Notes: generated by a model not told the origin, from the sequence alone. A stretch of 64,000 nucleotides of DNA from Paenibacillus sp. TCA20 (GCF_000732325.1 NZ_BBIW01000012.1:1-64000), one strand, 5' to 3'; numbered from the stretch's first letter, positions 51,507 through 61,376 are shown. Translations and numbers: made by a program.

Positions 51507-51541
51507 AGGAGGTCCCATCTGATGGGGCCTCCTTCTTTTTT
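51507..51541 (+). terminator. Terminator of metNIQ
   Basis: aggaggtcccatc and gatggggcctcct form the stem, followed by tctttttt. From 51542 to 51763 lies AT-rich leader DNA with no clear feature. Confidence 0.88.
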
Positions 51542-51763
51542 AGGATACGGATATACCCTCTCTGTTTTTGCTGCAAAGCACGGATGAAGCTGTACATAAA
51601 AACAAATCCTAATCCTAAACTCTATAATATTTACGAATGAAATATTATTTCTCTCTTCGTTCGTTTTACACCTGTCATACACAATACTGCTGTTCTCTTA
51701 ACAGTTCGTTTATACAATTGCAAAATGCAGCTTAAATCTATTATTTCATTGAGGAGAGAGAAT

Positions 51764-54043
51764 ATGAGAATGAAGGCACGGAGATACATAACGATGTTAC
51801 TGGCCGCAGGACTTACGCTGGGGATGGTGCCGGCAGGTCCGGCAGATGTATATGCAGCCAGTAATTCGGCAGCACCGGCTGTGGCAGACGCAGCTAATAG
51901 CTTGAATGCGTTTCAGATCAACAAGATCGGAAGCTATGAAGTAGGGGTAACCAATGCCGATGGCGGTATTGCTGAGATCGTTAGATACAACAAGGACAAT
52001 GACAGCTTCTACTTGGTCAACGGAGCTACGCAGCCGCCAAGTCTGGATATTGTGAAGCTGGCAGAAGACGGCAAGACCAGCAAAGTGAACAGCATTAATA
52101 TTGAGGCGCTTGCAGCAGCAGCTGATTTTAAGGTCGGTGATCTGACAAGCGTGGATGTGAATACGGCAGGTAAATATGTTGCTGTAGCAGTACAAGAGGA
52201 AGCCTCCATGAAAGCAGGCAAAGTGCTGGTCTTGGATTACGATGGCAAGCTGATTAAGGAATATGCGGTAGGTGTGCAGCCGGATATGATCAAGATCAGC
52301 CCGGATGGACGTTATATTTTGACTGCGGATGAGGGAGAGCCTCGTGATGGCATCGGGGCAGATCCGAAAGGTAGTGTTACGATCATTGATACACGCACAA
52401 ATGAAGTAAAGCAGGTCTTGTTCAATGATCCGTCCGTGATCGGAGATGACGTACATATTCGCGGTGATGTGAATGAGGATGGAATCATCGTTTCGATGGG
52501 TACGAAGGAGAAGGCAGAAACGGATTTTGAGCCGGAATATATGGCCCTCTCTGACGATAATAAGACGGCATATGTAGCTCTGCAGGAGAATAATGCCATT
52601 GCTGCAATTGATCTGGCAGAGGCAAAGGTAGTGTCTGTGCAAGGGCTGGGAGCTAAGGATCTGAGTAAGTCTGGAAACGAGGCGGATCTGATCTCTGATG
52701 GTCAGGTGAAGCTTGAGAATGCTCCACTCAAAAGTCTGTATATGCCGGATGGTATTGCATCACATACAATAAATGGCCAAACATATCTCTTCACAGCGAA
52801 TGAAGGAGATGCGACAGGATGGGAAGGCCTTGAGAATGAGCTCAAGATATCGGATATAAAAGAGGGCTACAAGCTGTCTGCATCCTTATCTGAGTGGCTG
52901 GGCCAAACGGAAGATTATGATGATGTTCGTGTCATTTCCGAAATGGGCTTGCAAAATGGCGTATACGAAGAATTGTACTTGTACGGAGGCCGATCCTTCT
53001 CCATCTGGAATGCAGATACAATGGAGCAGGTATATGACAGCGGAAGCGATTTTGAACGAATTACAGGAGAAGCGAACCCCGAATTCTTCAATGTAAGCAA
53101 TGATGATGAAGAGATGGACGACCGGAGTCCGAAGAAGGGTCCAGAGCCAGAATATGTAACCGTTGGTGAGGTAGGAGACAAGCTTTATGCCTTTACGGGT
53201 CTGGAGAGAACGGGAGGGGTCATGGTATACGATGTGACGAACCCGGAGAAGCCTGTGTTTACAAGCTATGTGAACACCCGCAAATACGGTCAGGAGGACA
53301 TCCTGGCAACAGATACGGGACCGGAAGGGCTGGAATTCATCTCTGCTGCGGACAGTACTACAGGAAGTCCACTGCTTCTAGTAGCGAATGAGGTTGGGGG
53401 TACAGTTACCATTCTGGAAATGAATACAGAGGGTGAAACGATTCCCGGCGAGCTTCCGGAAGACAGTACATCAGATGAAGCTCCTTCATTCACAGACCTG
53501 AATGGTCACTGGGCGGCTCACAGCATTACTGAACTTGCCGCAAGCGGAATCCTTCATGGGATATCCAGTGAGCACTTTGCTCCCAATAAGTCTGTGACCC
53601 GGGCTCAGTTCGCTTCCATGCTCGTTAACGCCCTGGATCTGACTCCAGTCTCGGGCGAAGCAAGCAGCTTCACAGATGTAGCTTCGAATGCCTGGTACGC
53701 AGACGATGTGCAGGCGGCTGTTGAGAATCATCTGATCTCTGGCAGAACCAGCAGCTCGTTTGCCCCCAATACTCCTGTTACACGGGCAGAGATGGCCGTA
53801 ATGCTTGATCGTGCAGCTCGTCTTGTGGGCGCTTCAGAGGAAGGAGCGATCTCTATACTGAGCAAGTATAAAGACTATGCAGATGTGCAGGAATGGGCGA
53901 AGGAGAGCTTTGCAAACCTGGTGCACAGCGGGATGATCTTAGGCGATCAAGCGGGTCGTCTCCATCCAAGTACGCACACAAGCCGTGCAGAGGCAGCCGA
54001 AGTGCTGTACAGATTGTTAAGCAAGGCAGGGACTATAGAATAA
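51764..54043 (+). CDS. Choice-of-anchor I beta-propeller protein with SLH domains
   Basis: ATG 51764 (gaggag 7 nt upstream) gives 759 residues. A signal peptide (ARRYITMLLAAGLTLGMVPA) is followed by a propeller-like domain of the choice-of-anchor I/alkaline-phosphatase-like family (G-Y-I-L-T-A-D-E-G-E-P-R style motif ISPDGRYILTADEGEPRDG; YLFTANEGDATGW; G-P-E-G-L-E-F-I), and then three SLH domains (from about 575). It is surface-bound; a phosphatase or nuclease-associated role is often annotated but not proven. Monocistronic with its own terminator. Confidence 0.88.
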   Translation: MRMKARRYITMLLAAGLTLGMVPAGPADVYAASNSAAPAVADAANSLNAFQINKIGSYEVGVTNADGGIAEIVRYNKDNDSFYLVNGATQPPSLDIVKLAEDGKTSKVNSINIEALAAAADFKVGDLTSVDVNTAGKYVAVAVQEEASMKAGKVLVLDYDGKLIKEYAVGVQPDMIKISPDGRYILTADEGEPRDGIGADPKGSVTIIDTRTNEVKQVLFNDPSVIGDDVHIRGDVNEDGIIVSMGTKEKAETDFEPEYMALSDDNKTAYVALQENNAIAAIDLAEAKVVSVQGLGAKDLSKSGNEADLISDGQVKLENAPLKSLYMPDGIASHTINGQTYLFTANEGDATGWEGLENELKISDIKEGYKLSASLSEWLGQTEDYDDVRVISEMGLQNGVYEELYLYGGRSFSIWNADTMEQVYDSGSDFERITGEANPEFFNVSNDDEEMDDRSPKKGPEPEYVTVGEVGDKLYAFTGLERTGGVMVYDVTNPEKPVFTSYVNTRKYGQEDILATDTGPEGLEFISAADSTTGSPLLLVANEVGGTVTILEMNTEGETIPGELPEDSTSDEAPSFTDLNGHWAAHSITELAASGILHGISSEHFAPNKSVTRAQFASMLVNALDLTPVSGEASSFTDVASNAWYADDVQAAVENHLISGRTSSSFAPNTPVTRAEMAVMLDRAARLVGASEEGAISILSKYKDYADVQEWAKESFANLVHSGMILGDQAGRLHPSTHTSRAEAAEVLYRLLSKAGTIE

Positions 54044-54117
54044 GCAAGACTTGAGGTTAGTGAAGATGAACAGCGGGCAGCGAGGGAGTGCAGTGTGACT
54101 TCGTATGACGCATGAGG

Positions 54118-54150
54118 GCGGTTTCGCTTGTACAGCGAAGCCGCTTTTTT
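54118..54150 (+). terminator. Terminator after the SLH protein gene
   Basis: gcggtttcgct and agcgaagccgc form the stem around tgtac, followed by T6. Confidence 0.85.
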
Positions 54151-54254
54151 CACATTCCAGAAAATAGAATCCGTAAATTTTGTCTATTTTCTAAAAACGA
54201 TCTCCTCCTATGCTGACACCTCATGTATAATATTTGAACGAGGAGGGGCGATAA

Positions 54255-56162
54255 ATGAGTGATTTCCTGCAATTTGATCAGCAAGCCATAGCAAAACATA
54301 TTTATAATCAAGCGCCGATAGGCATTGCTCTAGTATCGACCCAGGGCAATTGGATTCATGCGAATACGTCCGCCTGTCATATCTTAGGTTATAAGCTGGA
54401 GGAGCTCATGAACCTTCCGGCGATTGATTACATTTTCTCCGAAGCGGTTCATCCATCAGCGTTACTGGAACGCGCTTCGTCTTCGATTAAATTTGAGAAG
54501 GAATATGTGCATAGAAACGGAAACACGGTATGGGCCAGTGTCCACGTGTCTTTGGTGCTGGATGAAACATCAGAGGAGCCGATCTATTTCATTGCCCATC
54601 TTATAGATATCACAGCAAATAAAGTAGCAGAATTAAAGCTGAATGAAAGTGTGGAAAGATACACTTCACTAAAAAAATACAATCATGATGCCATTATCTC
54701 ATTTGGCCTGGACGGCAATATCATTAATGGCAACCAAATGACAGAAACATTGACGGGTTACACCATTGCGGAATTAATCGGGACAAGAATTGCCAGGCTG
54801 ATTGACGAACAAATACTGGCGAATCTAAAATCAGACGAGCTTGATCATGCGCTGATTGAAGAGGGAATTGATCATATCAAGCACAAGGATGGTCATCTTG
54901 TCGAGGTTCTTGCCTCTCTTGCTCCCATTATTATTCACAATAATCGAGTTGGCTTCTATCTGATTCTGAAGGATATTACCGAGCAAAGGCGGCTTCTGAT
55001 CGAGAAAGAAACGGCTGAGAAAACAAATAAGGCAAAAAGCGAGTTCCTGGCGATGATGAGTCATGAGATTCGTACGCCGATGAACGGTGTCATTGGTATG
55101 ACAGATTTGCTGCTGGAAACCGAGCTTGAATCTGAACAACGCCAGTATGTTGAAATTATTAAGCAGAGCGGCAGCACCTTGCTGAACATTATTAACGATA
55201 TTTTGGATTTTTCCAAGATTGAATCCGGTAAGATTGACCTGGTCCATGAAATGTTCATCATGAGAACAACCTTGTCTGAGGCTTACTATATTAATCAGCC
55301 AAGAGCCATTGAGAAAGGGATTGAGGTTAGAACATCGATTGCGCCGAACGTACCTGAGTATCTGTATGGTGACGGGACCAAGGTAAGACAAATATTGATG
55401 AATTTATTGAGCAACGCAGTTAAATTTACGCCAAGCGGCAGTGTATCGGTAAGTGTCGAACAAGTCGAGCAGACATCCAGGCATGTGAGGCTCAAAGTCG
55501 AGGTTGAGGATACAGGAATTGGCGTATCTGCAGATAAGATGCACCGGTTATTCGAGCCCTTCTATCAGGTCGATAATTATATGACTCGGAAGATTGAAGG
55601 TACGGGTCTTGGACTTGCGATATGTAAGAAGCTGGTTGAGCTGATGGAGGGCGATATTTGGTATGAACCAAGACCGGATGGCCCGGGATCCAAATTTATA
55701 TTTACAGCTAACTTCAGACTTCAGCCTCCTTCAGCAGGCCTATGGAGTGAGCAGACAGAACAGGATCATGGAGCTTCTGTCGAACCACTTAAGATTCTAG
55801 TCGCAGAGGATAATGAGGTGAACCAGCTGGTGTTCATTAAGATGATGGACAGGCTGGGATATCGGGTAACGGTAGTGCCAAACGGGGAGCAGGCAGTACA
55901 GGCCTGTAAAGATCAGGCTTACGATATGGTGTTTATGGATGTCCAGATGCCTGTCGTGGATGGCCTAATGGCAACAAGAATGATTCGCCAAGAGATGCCT
56001 GGTAACGAAGGTCCATACATCATCGCCGTCACGGCACATGCCATTCATGGGGATCGCAATAAATATTTGGAGCTTGGAATGGATGACTATGTGAGCAAGC
56101 CGCTCAGCATGACTGCCGTTTCAGCTGCCATTCAAAAATATATTGCACTGCGAGAGGACTAA
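54255..56162 (+). CDS. Hybrid sensor histidine kinase (PAS-PAS-HisKA-HATPase-REC)
   Basis: The 635-residue soluble protein has two PAS domains (about 12-125 and 132-245), HisKA with H270 in F-L-A-M-M-S-H-E-I-R-T-P, an HATPase domain (N-A-V-K-F-T, D-T-G-I-G-V, G-T-G-L-G-L) and a C-terminal receiver with D562 (M-D-V-Q-M-P). No membrane helix is seen, so it senses a cytoplasmic signal, perhaps redox or light through PAS. No HPt domain or output regulator is adjacent. SD gaggagggg lies before ATG 54255. The AraC gene starts 12 bp later. Confidence 0.93.
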   Translation: MSDFLQFDQQAIAKHIYNQAPIGIALVSTQGNWIHANTSACHILGYKLEELMNLPAIDYIFSEAVHPSALLERASSSIKFEKEYVHRNGNTVWASVHVSLVLDETSEEPIYFIAHLIDITANKVAELKLNESVERYTSLKKYNHDAIISFGLDGNIINGNQMTETLTGYTIAELIGTRIARLIDEQILANLKSDELDHALIEEGIDHIKHKDGHLVEVLASLAPIIIHNNRVGFYLILKDITEQRRLLIEKETAEKTNKAKSEFLAMMSHEIRTPMNGVIGMTDLLLETELESEQRQYVEIIKQSGSTLLNIINDILDFSKIESGKIDLVHEMFIMRTTLSEAYYINQPRAIEKGIEVRTSIAPNVPEYLYGDGTKVRQILMNLLSNAVKFTPSGSVSVSVEQVEQTSRHVRLKVEVEDTGIGVSADKMHRLFEPFYQVDNYMTRKIEGTGLGLAICKKLVELMEGDIWYEPRPDGPGSKFIFTANFRLQPPSAGLWSEQTEQDHGASVEPLKILVAEDNEVNQLVFIKMMDRLGYRVTVVPNGEQAVQACKDQAYDMVFMDVQMPVVDGLMATRMIRQEMPGNEGPYIIAVTAHAIHGDRNKYLELGMDDYVSKPLSMTAVSAAIQKYIALRED

Positions 56163-56174
56163 GGAGGAGCGGTG

Positions 56175-57062
56175 ATGCGAGGCAGTTTTTTTCATCATGA
56201 GCTCTCGCCTTCCGAGGCTGGACCTGAATTCTATGCCTATTATTATAAACAGTGGCAGAACTACAAGATGGAATATCATGAGCATCGCTGGACCGAGATC
56301 ATGTATATGATCCAAGGAACAGGCGCCATTGATGTGATGGGAGATGACGACAGGACCGAGCGGATTGTACTGCGTAAAGGTGAGTTTATTATTCTTGATG
56401 AGGGGGTTCCTCATCGGTTAATCGTGGAGCAGGCGGCTCCCTGTCGAATGCTGAATGTAGAATTCGGTTTCCAGCCGTATTCGGGACCCTTCTCTCTTGG
56501 ACATATAGCAAGGGAGGAGCGGGAGGTCGCTGTGTTTCTGGCGCATCCGTTCAGGCATCTTGTGTTATCTGATCCGGAAGAAGTCTATTATGTGCTGAAG
56601 AGTCTGGTGCTGGAGCTGGATCGGCAGCATTCTGCAGACACCAGCTTCATGATTGAGCTTCTGTTCAGTCAGCTGCTGGTGCGGATCGCAAGGCTGAGAA
56701 GTACCGCAGAGGGTAATGAGCCGCTTGCGGACGGATACGTTACGAAGAGTATTCAATATATGCGTCAGCATATTGATCAGCCGCTTCAGGTTAAGGATGT
56801 AGCTGCATTTGTTAACCTGCATCCAGGCTATCTGCACCGGATATTCAAGAAACATACCGACCAAACACTGACAGAATATATGACCAAGGTGCGGATGGAT
56901 AAGGCGAAGATGCTGCTCTCCCAAACGGAAATTCCGATTCAGGATATTCCGGATTATGTAGGGATCAGCAGTCGTCAATATTTCCACACCTTGTTTAAGA
57001 AGCATACCGGCTTAACGCCTGTTAAATATCGGGAGCTGGGTGAAAAAAAGTCCTGGGACTAG
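56175..57062 (+). CDS. AraC family transcriptional regulator with cupin sensor
   Basis: ATG 56175 (aaggaggag upstream; GTG 56172 is in frame) gives 295 residues. Residues 1-150 form a cupin-like sugar-sensing domain (Y-H-E-H-R-W-T-E-I-M-Y-M-I-Q-G-T-G, D-E-G-V-P-H-R-L). Residues 190-290 form the AraC double HTH (QPLQVKDVAAFVNLHPGYLH, I-P-D-Y-V-G-I-S-S-R-Q-Y-F-H-T-L-F-K-K). It probably activates the GH4 gene downstream in the presence of a galactoside. Confidence 0.9.
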   Translation: MRGSFFHHELSPSEAGPEFYAYYYKQWQNYKMEYHEHRWTEIMYMIQGTGAIDVMGDDDRTERIVLRKGEFIILDEGVPHRLIVEQAAPCRMLNVEFGFQPYSGPFSLGHIAREEREVAVFLAHPFRHLVLSDPEEVYYVLKSLVLELDRQHSADTSFMIELLFSQLLVRIARLRSTAEGNEPLADGYVTKSIQYMRQHIDQPLQVKDVAAFVNLHPGYLHRIFKKHTDQTLTEYMTKVRMDKAKMLLSQTEIPIQDIPDYVGISSRQYFHTLFKKHTGLTPVKYRELGEKKSWD

Positions 57063-57064
57063 AG

Positions 57065-57096
57065 AAGAAGAGGTCTTGTGATCTCTTCTTTTTGTT
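57065..57096 (+). terminator. Weak terminator after the AraC gene
   Basis: aagaagaggt and atctcttctt form a stem with a G-U pair, followed by T-rich sequence. Confidence 0.6.
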
Positions 57097-57229
57097 GTTC
57101 ACAGGTGAGGATTTTGTACATACAGCGGATGAAGAAGTCACGATATTGGTAACGCTTCCTGAATAGATATTGCTACAATGACGAAGAGAATATCAAGGGT
57201 CTTAATAAGGAAGGGTGGATGAGAAGCTA

Positions 57230-58735
57230 ATGTCTCTTAAGGTAGCATTTATTGGAGCAGGAAGTATTGGATTTACTCGGGGATTATTGCGTGACCTGCT
57301 GACCGTACCTGAATTTAGCGATATCGAAATTTCATTTACAGATATTAGTCAACATAATCTGGATATGGTAACTGAGTTGTGTCAACGTGACATTCGGGAG
57401 AATGGACTATCCATCGAGATTAAGGCGACCACGAATCGACGTGAAGCGCTGAAGGATGCGAAATATGTCATATGTACAATTCGTGTCGGTGGACTGGAAG
57501 CTTTTGCGACGGATGTCGATATTCCACTAAAATATGGTGTCGATCAATGCGTAGGAGATACGCTGTGTGCGGGCGGCATCATGTACGGACAGCGCGGAAT
57601 CGCTGAAATGATGAATATTTGCAAGGATATCCGTGAGGTATGCTCGGAGGATGTACTGCTGCTGAACTACTCTAATCCGATGGCGATGCTGACCTGGGCC
57701 TGCAACAAATACGGCGGTGTAAATACAGTAGGCTTATGCCATGGCGTACAGCATGGACATCATCAAATCGCACAGGTGTATGGGCTTGAGATGAAGGATG
57801 TCGATATCGTCTGTGCCGGAATCAACCACCAAACCTGGTATATCAAAGCAAGCCATGAAGGAAAGGATCTGACGGCAGGACTGCTAGAGGCTTTCGAGAA
57901 GCATCCAGAGTTCAGCCGTACAGAAAAAGTGAGAATCGATATGCTGCGCCGCTTCGGTTATTACAGTACTGAATCGAATGGCCATCTGAGTGAATATGTA
58001 CCGTGGTATCGCAAGCGTCCGGATGAAATCCAGGAATGGATTGATCTGGGCAGCTGGATTAATGGGGAAACCGGCGGATATCTTCGGGTGTGTACAGAGG
58101 GAAGAAACTGGTTCGAAACGGACTTTCCTAACTGGATGAAGGAGGAGCCGAACCAATTTGTACCGGAGAAACGTGGACAGGAGCATGGCTCCTATATCAT
58201 TGAGAGTCTGGAGACTGGCAGAGTATACCGGGGACATTTCAACCGAGTGAATAACGGTGTTATTTCCAACCTACCGAATGATGCCATTATTGAGGCGCCA
58301 GGCTATGTCGATCGGAACGGGATCTCGATGCCGCATGTCGGGGATCTCCCGCTTGGACCGGCTGCTGTATGCAATGTGAGCATCTCTGTACAGCGTCTTG
58401 CAGTCGAAGCGGCCATTCATGGAGATGATCAGCTGCTTCGTCAAGCCTTTATGATGGACCCCCTCGTAGGAGCGGTCTGCAATCCGAAGGAAATATGGCA
58501 AATGGTTGATGAAATGCTGGTCGCTGGCGAGAAGTGGCTTCCGCAATATACCGAAGCGATTGCTTCTGCCAAGGAACGGCTTGCTGCAGGCAACCTGATT
58601 CCAACCCGGGACTATCAAGGGGCGGCAAGGCTTAAAGTGAAGACCATTGAGGAAATGCAGCAGGATCGTGAAGCAGCGAATAAAAATGCGGGGGAGTCCG
58701 ACAAAGGCAAGGACCGCGAGAAGGTTGGAAACTAA
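57230..58735 (+). CDS. Glycoside hydrolase family 4 (alpha-galactosidase/6-phospho-glycosidase type)
   Basis: The start is taken as ATG 57230; GTG 57215 sits inside the SD-like aaggaaggg. The 501-residue enzyme has the GH4 NAD-binding start K-V-A-F-I-G-A-G-S-I-G-F-T-R, N-Y-S-N-P-M-A-M, the metal-binding C-H-G-V-Q-H and N-H-Q-T-W. It cleaves glycosides by an NAD/Mn2+ redox mechanism. Sequence style suggests alpha-galactosidase (MelA-like), but GH4 substrate calls are uncertain. The C-terminal tail (about 25 residues) is charged. Control by the neighbouring AraC protein is likely. Confidence 0.88.
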   Translation: MSLKVAFIGAGSIGFTRGLLRDLLTVPEFSDIEISFTDISQHNLDMVTELCQRDIRENGLSIEIKATTNRREALKDAKYVICTIRVGGLEAFATDVDIPLKYGVDQCVGDTLCAGGIMYGQRGIAEMMNICKDIREVCSEDVLLLNYSNPMAMLTWACNKYGGVNTVGLCHGVQHGHHQIAQVYGLEMKDVDIVCAGINHQTWYIKASHEGKDLTAGLLEAFEKHPEFSRTEKVRIDMLRRFGYYSTESNGHLSEYVPWYRKRPDEIQEWIDLGSWINGETGGYLRVCTEGRNWFETDFPNWMKEEPNQFVPEKRGQEHGSYIIESLETGRVYRGHFNRVNNGVISNLPNDAIIEAPGYVDRNGISMPHVGDLPLGPAAVCNVSISVQRLAVEAAIHGDDQLLRQAFMMDPLVGAVCNPKEIWQMVDEMLVAGEKWLPQYTEAIASAKERLAAGNLIPTRDYQGAARLKVKTIEEMQQDREAANKNAGESDKGKDREKVGN

Positions 58736-58754
58736 ACTTAATTCACAATGTTTA

Positions 58755-58790
58755 GGCAACACAGCGAAGCTGTCGTTGTCGTTTTTTTTT
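58755..58790 (+). terminator. Terminator after the GH4 gene
   Basis: caacacagc and gctgtcgttg pair with one bulge, followed by a T9 run. Confidence 0.8.
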
Positions 58791-58899
58791 CATTAGTGCA
58801 GTAAGGCGTTAAAAAGCAACTGTGAAAATTCGATATATAGTATACAAAATGAAAACCAGCTGTTAAATTTAGGATAAAAGTATATTGGAGGAGAAAATA

Positions 58900-59004
58900 A
58901 TGGTAAAAAGTATGGATATGGTCGTAATGTTTAGTTATTTATGTTTTCTCCTGCTAGGAGTACTGCTCAAAGAAATACCTTATTCGGTAAGACGTAGATC
59001 GTAA
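58900..59004 (+). CDS. 34-residue membrane peptide
   Basis: ATG 58900 has ggaggag 6 nt upstream. It encodes one membrane helix (VVMFSYLCFLLLGVLLKE) with a basic C terminus ending V-R-R-R-S. It has its own terminator. This is a plausible small membrane regulator or subunit; I recognise no family. Expression signals are better than chance ORFs of this size would show. Confidence 0.6.
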   Translation: MVKSMDMVVMFSYLCFLLLGVLLKEIPYSVRRRS

Positions 59005-59031
59005 GCAGCAATCACCATACATAATCTGAGA

Positions 59032-59063
59032 GCTTGTCCCTATAGGTGGGGACAGGCTTTTTT
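59032..59063 (+). terminator. Terminator of the membrane peptide gene
   Basis: gcttgtccc and ggggacaggc form a strong stem with one G-U pair, followed by T6. Confidence 0.85.
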
Positions 59064-59231
59064 CATTCCCTTCATTATTGACCGCTTGTTTATTCTGCCA
59101 TATAATTATTAACAAAAATGTTAATAAAAATTGCTTGATTTACGTATATTCTGAGCATATTAAGCCATACATATTTATATGATCTGCTGACAAAAGCATC
59201 ACAAGTATGAGGAGTAAAGGAATGAGTGTAA

Positions 59232-59666
59232 ATGATCAAGACTGAAACCGCTTACCGAAGAGCTTTGGAAAAAATGAAGGATCATAAGGCCTATATCGCG
59301 AATGAGAAGCTGCGTTATCAGAGCATCGGGATGAGCAAAGAACAGACAGACATGGCCCTTCGTCCGTTGTTGTCTTTTAAAGAGGAACTGGCTGAAGAGA
59401 TTTACGACTATGAAATGATCAAGAAGGGATCATTCGGTCCGCTGGAGAGCATAACGGATCTCGGAAAGAATCTGATCGCATACCGGATCTTTATGAATAT
59501 ATCGCAGGCTGAGCTTGCCAAAAGATTAGGTGTGTCCGAGGCACAGGTATCAAGGGATGAACGCAATGAGTACAGCGGGGCCACAACAGAGAAGATTCAA
59601 TCCATCATGAATGCCCTCGGGTTAAGAACAACGATCCAGATTGAAACGAGTGTAATGCAAGCATAA
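59232..59666 (+). CDS. XRE family HTH protein
   Basis: The 144-residue protein has a helical N-terminal half and a C-terminal XRE HTH (L-I-A-Y-R-I-F-M-N-I-S-Q-A-E-L-A-K-R-L-G-V-S-E-A-Q-V-S-R). It could be an antitoxin-like or stand-alone regulator. An overlapping ATG (59222) is out of frame and stops at once. SD aaagga, 10 nt upstream. No toxin gene lies nearby. Confidence 0.85.
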   Translation: MIKTETAYRRALEKMKDHKAYIANEKLRYQSIGMSKEQTDMALRPLLSFKEELAEEIYDYEMIKKGSFGPLESITDLGKNLIAYRIFMNISQAELAKRLGVSEAQVSRDERNEYSGATTEKIQSIMNALGLRTTIQIETSVMQA

Positions 59667-59827
59667 GGTTAATGAGCTAAACGGCGAATCTCCATTAAAG
59701 CGGAAGATTCGCTATTTTATTGATCTAATATTTAAATTTTTACATAAACAGCTATTGGATGTGACTTCCAGATAACATTCTCTTCCTATACTTGACCTAA
59801 CCAAACGCATAAGGAGAGTGTTAGAAC

Positions 59828-60715
59828 ATGAAGCTGGCGATCCTGGGAGATTTGCATTACCACGAAGCGGACGAGAGTACTGAGGCGTGGGTTACGGCAA
59901 GAGATGCGTTTTATAAAAAGATGCTGCACCATTTCATGAGCGCTGAAGCCGATATGCATATATCGCTGGGTGATCTTACGAATTTCGGTACAGAGAGAGA
60001 AATTAATGAAGTGTATGACATTATTGAACAATATGACGCAAGCTTTTTCCACGTGCTTGGCAATCATGATACATATTCCCAGACCAAGAGGGATTTGCTC
60101 ACTTTGACCGGACAAGCCCGCTACCAGGCACTTACGATGGACAAAGCAATTCTTGTGTTTCTGGATACGACAAGAGAGATGGATCTGACCAACTGGGGAG
60201 GATGGATGGATGAGGAGCAGCTAAGCTGGTTCGAGAATGTCATCGTCAGCTCAGGCACGAAGCCGATGCTGGTGTTCGCTCACCATCCGATTCATTTGAC
60301 GACAACGGGCTCGGATCGGGATAAGGGTTCAATCGACCCATCTATCGATATGTGGCGGATCTTAAGCAAGAAGCAAGGAACGGCTGTTTATTTTAACGGA
60401 CATACACATGTGGATTCCATTACCAAGCAGAATAATTGGACGTTTGTTCAGCTGTCCGCCTGCCTGGACGAGCATGCATTCCGGATGGTGGAGCTGGGAG
60501 ACGATTATATCGACGTCACGGCAGTTGACATTGAAGATGCGGAGCTTCCTAAGCAGCTCCCGGAAATCCATCTTCACATGAAGCATTTCTCCCCGTCCGC
60601 CCATGCAAGAGGAACAGAGCTTGAGAGAGGCTGCCGTGTGATGCTGACGAATGAGCAGGAACAGGATGTATTCGTATCTGCAGACGCAACAGCACCTGGT
60701 CAAGGTCATGTCTAA
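59828..60715 (+). CDS. Calcineurin-like metallophosphoesterase (GpdQ/cAMP-PDE-like)
   Basis: The 295-residue enzyme has all metal-binding motifs: D8-x-H10, G-D49, G-N79-H80-D81, H152 or H153 and G-H192-T-H194. The pattern is that of class III phosphodiesterases, including glycerophosphodiesterase GpdQ. Because glpP overlaps its end and a G3P-type transporter follows, it probably hydrolyses glycerophosphodiesters to glycerol 3-phosphate in the cytoplasm; this is inferred. SD aaggagag precedes ATG 59828. Confidence 0.87.
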   Translation: MKLAILGDLHYHEADESTEAWVTARDAFYKKMLHHFMSAEADMHISLGDLTNFGTEREINEVYDIIEQYDASFFHVLGNHDTYSQTKRDLLTLTGQARYQALTMDKAILVFLDTTREMDLTNWGGWMDEEQLSWFENVIVSSGTKPMLVFAHHPIHLTTTGSDRDKGSIDPSIDMWRILSKKQGTAVYFNGHTHVDSITKQNNWTFVQLSACLDEHAFRMVELGDDYIDVTAVDIEDAELPKQLPEIHLHMKHFSPSAHARGTELERGCRVMLTNEQEQDVFVSADATAPGQGHV

Positions 60716-61376
60716 AGAGCACATGAGTGCTATCAAGCAGCCTTATGTAAGGAAGAACCTGACCAGCACCAAGGCAAAAGCTTCGGTCAGCACGCTGCTT
60801 GAGAGACTTGAAACTTATCGAAATGTAGCCTCCATTCGTGATGCCAGACAGCTGGAGACGGCGCTTGAGCATAAAGATTGTTTAAGCTGTGTATTTCTGC
60901 TGACAGGAAGCATCGGGGTCATCAAGGGCTATGTGGACCTGTTTCGCAAGCACGAAATTCCGGTATTCGTGCATGTTGAGAAGATCGGGGGCTTATCCTA
61001 TGACCAGCCAGGGCTGGATTACCTCGCTAATGCGATTAAACCGGACGGAATCATTACGACGAAGATTCAGGTGGTCAAAAAGGCACAGAAGCTTGGACTG
61101 TTGACGATTCAGCGCTTTTTCCTCATCGATTCGGAAGGGCTGGATAACATTGCCCAATCGCTGGATCAGGCACAGCCTGATGTCATTGAGATCATGCCGG
61201 CTCGTATTCCTGAAGTGCTGGGTAAAGTGAGGGCGATGACAGAGCTGCCCATTATTTCAGGAGGACTGCTCACCGAGCGCAGACATGCCAAGGAATGTCT
61301 CAAGTATGGGGCAACAGCTGTTTCCTCGTCGAGTGCCTCCATGTGGAAGGAATCCTTTAACTTAACTCATGTTTAA
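60708..61376 (+). CDS. glpP: Glycerol-3-phosphate responsive antiterminator
   Basis: From ATG 60708 (8-nt overlap with the upstream stop; ATG 60723 is an alternative) the protein has 222 residues. It matches GlpP: C-V-F-L-L-T-G-S-I-G, H-V-E-K-I-G-G-L, K-P-D-G-I-I-T-T-K, F-L-I-D-S-E-G-L, I-E-I-M-P-A, and I-S-G-G-L at the end. When bound to glycerol 3-phosphate it binds leader RNA and prevents termination. A fitting terminator lies at 61488. Confidence 0.9.
   Translation: MSKEHMSAIKQPYVRKNLTSTKAKASVSTLLERLETYRNVASIRDARQLETALEHKDCLSCVFLLTGSIGVIKGYVDLFRKHEIPVFVHVEKIGGLSYDQPGLDYLANAIKPDGIITTKIQVVKKAQKLGLLTIQRFFLIDSEGLDNIAQSLDQAQPDVIEIMPARIPEVLGKVRAMTELPIISGGLLTERRHAKECLKYGATAVSSSSASMWKESFNLTHV

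Noticed and set aside
51797..52642. Minus-strand ORF of 281 codons
   Set aside because: Shadow of the choice-of-anchor I gene; Cys/Ile/His-rich translation typical of antisense frames.
57140..57165. cre (CcpA) site before the GH4 gene
   Set aside because: ttggtaacgcttcc matches the core only partly, with mismatches at conserved positions.
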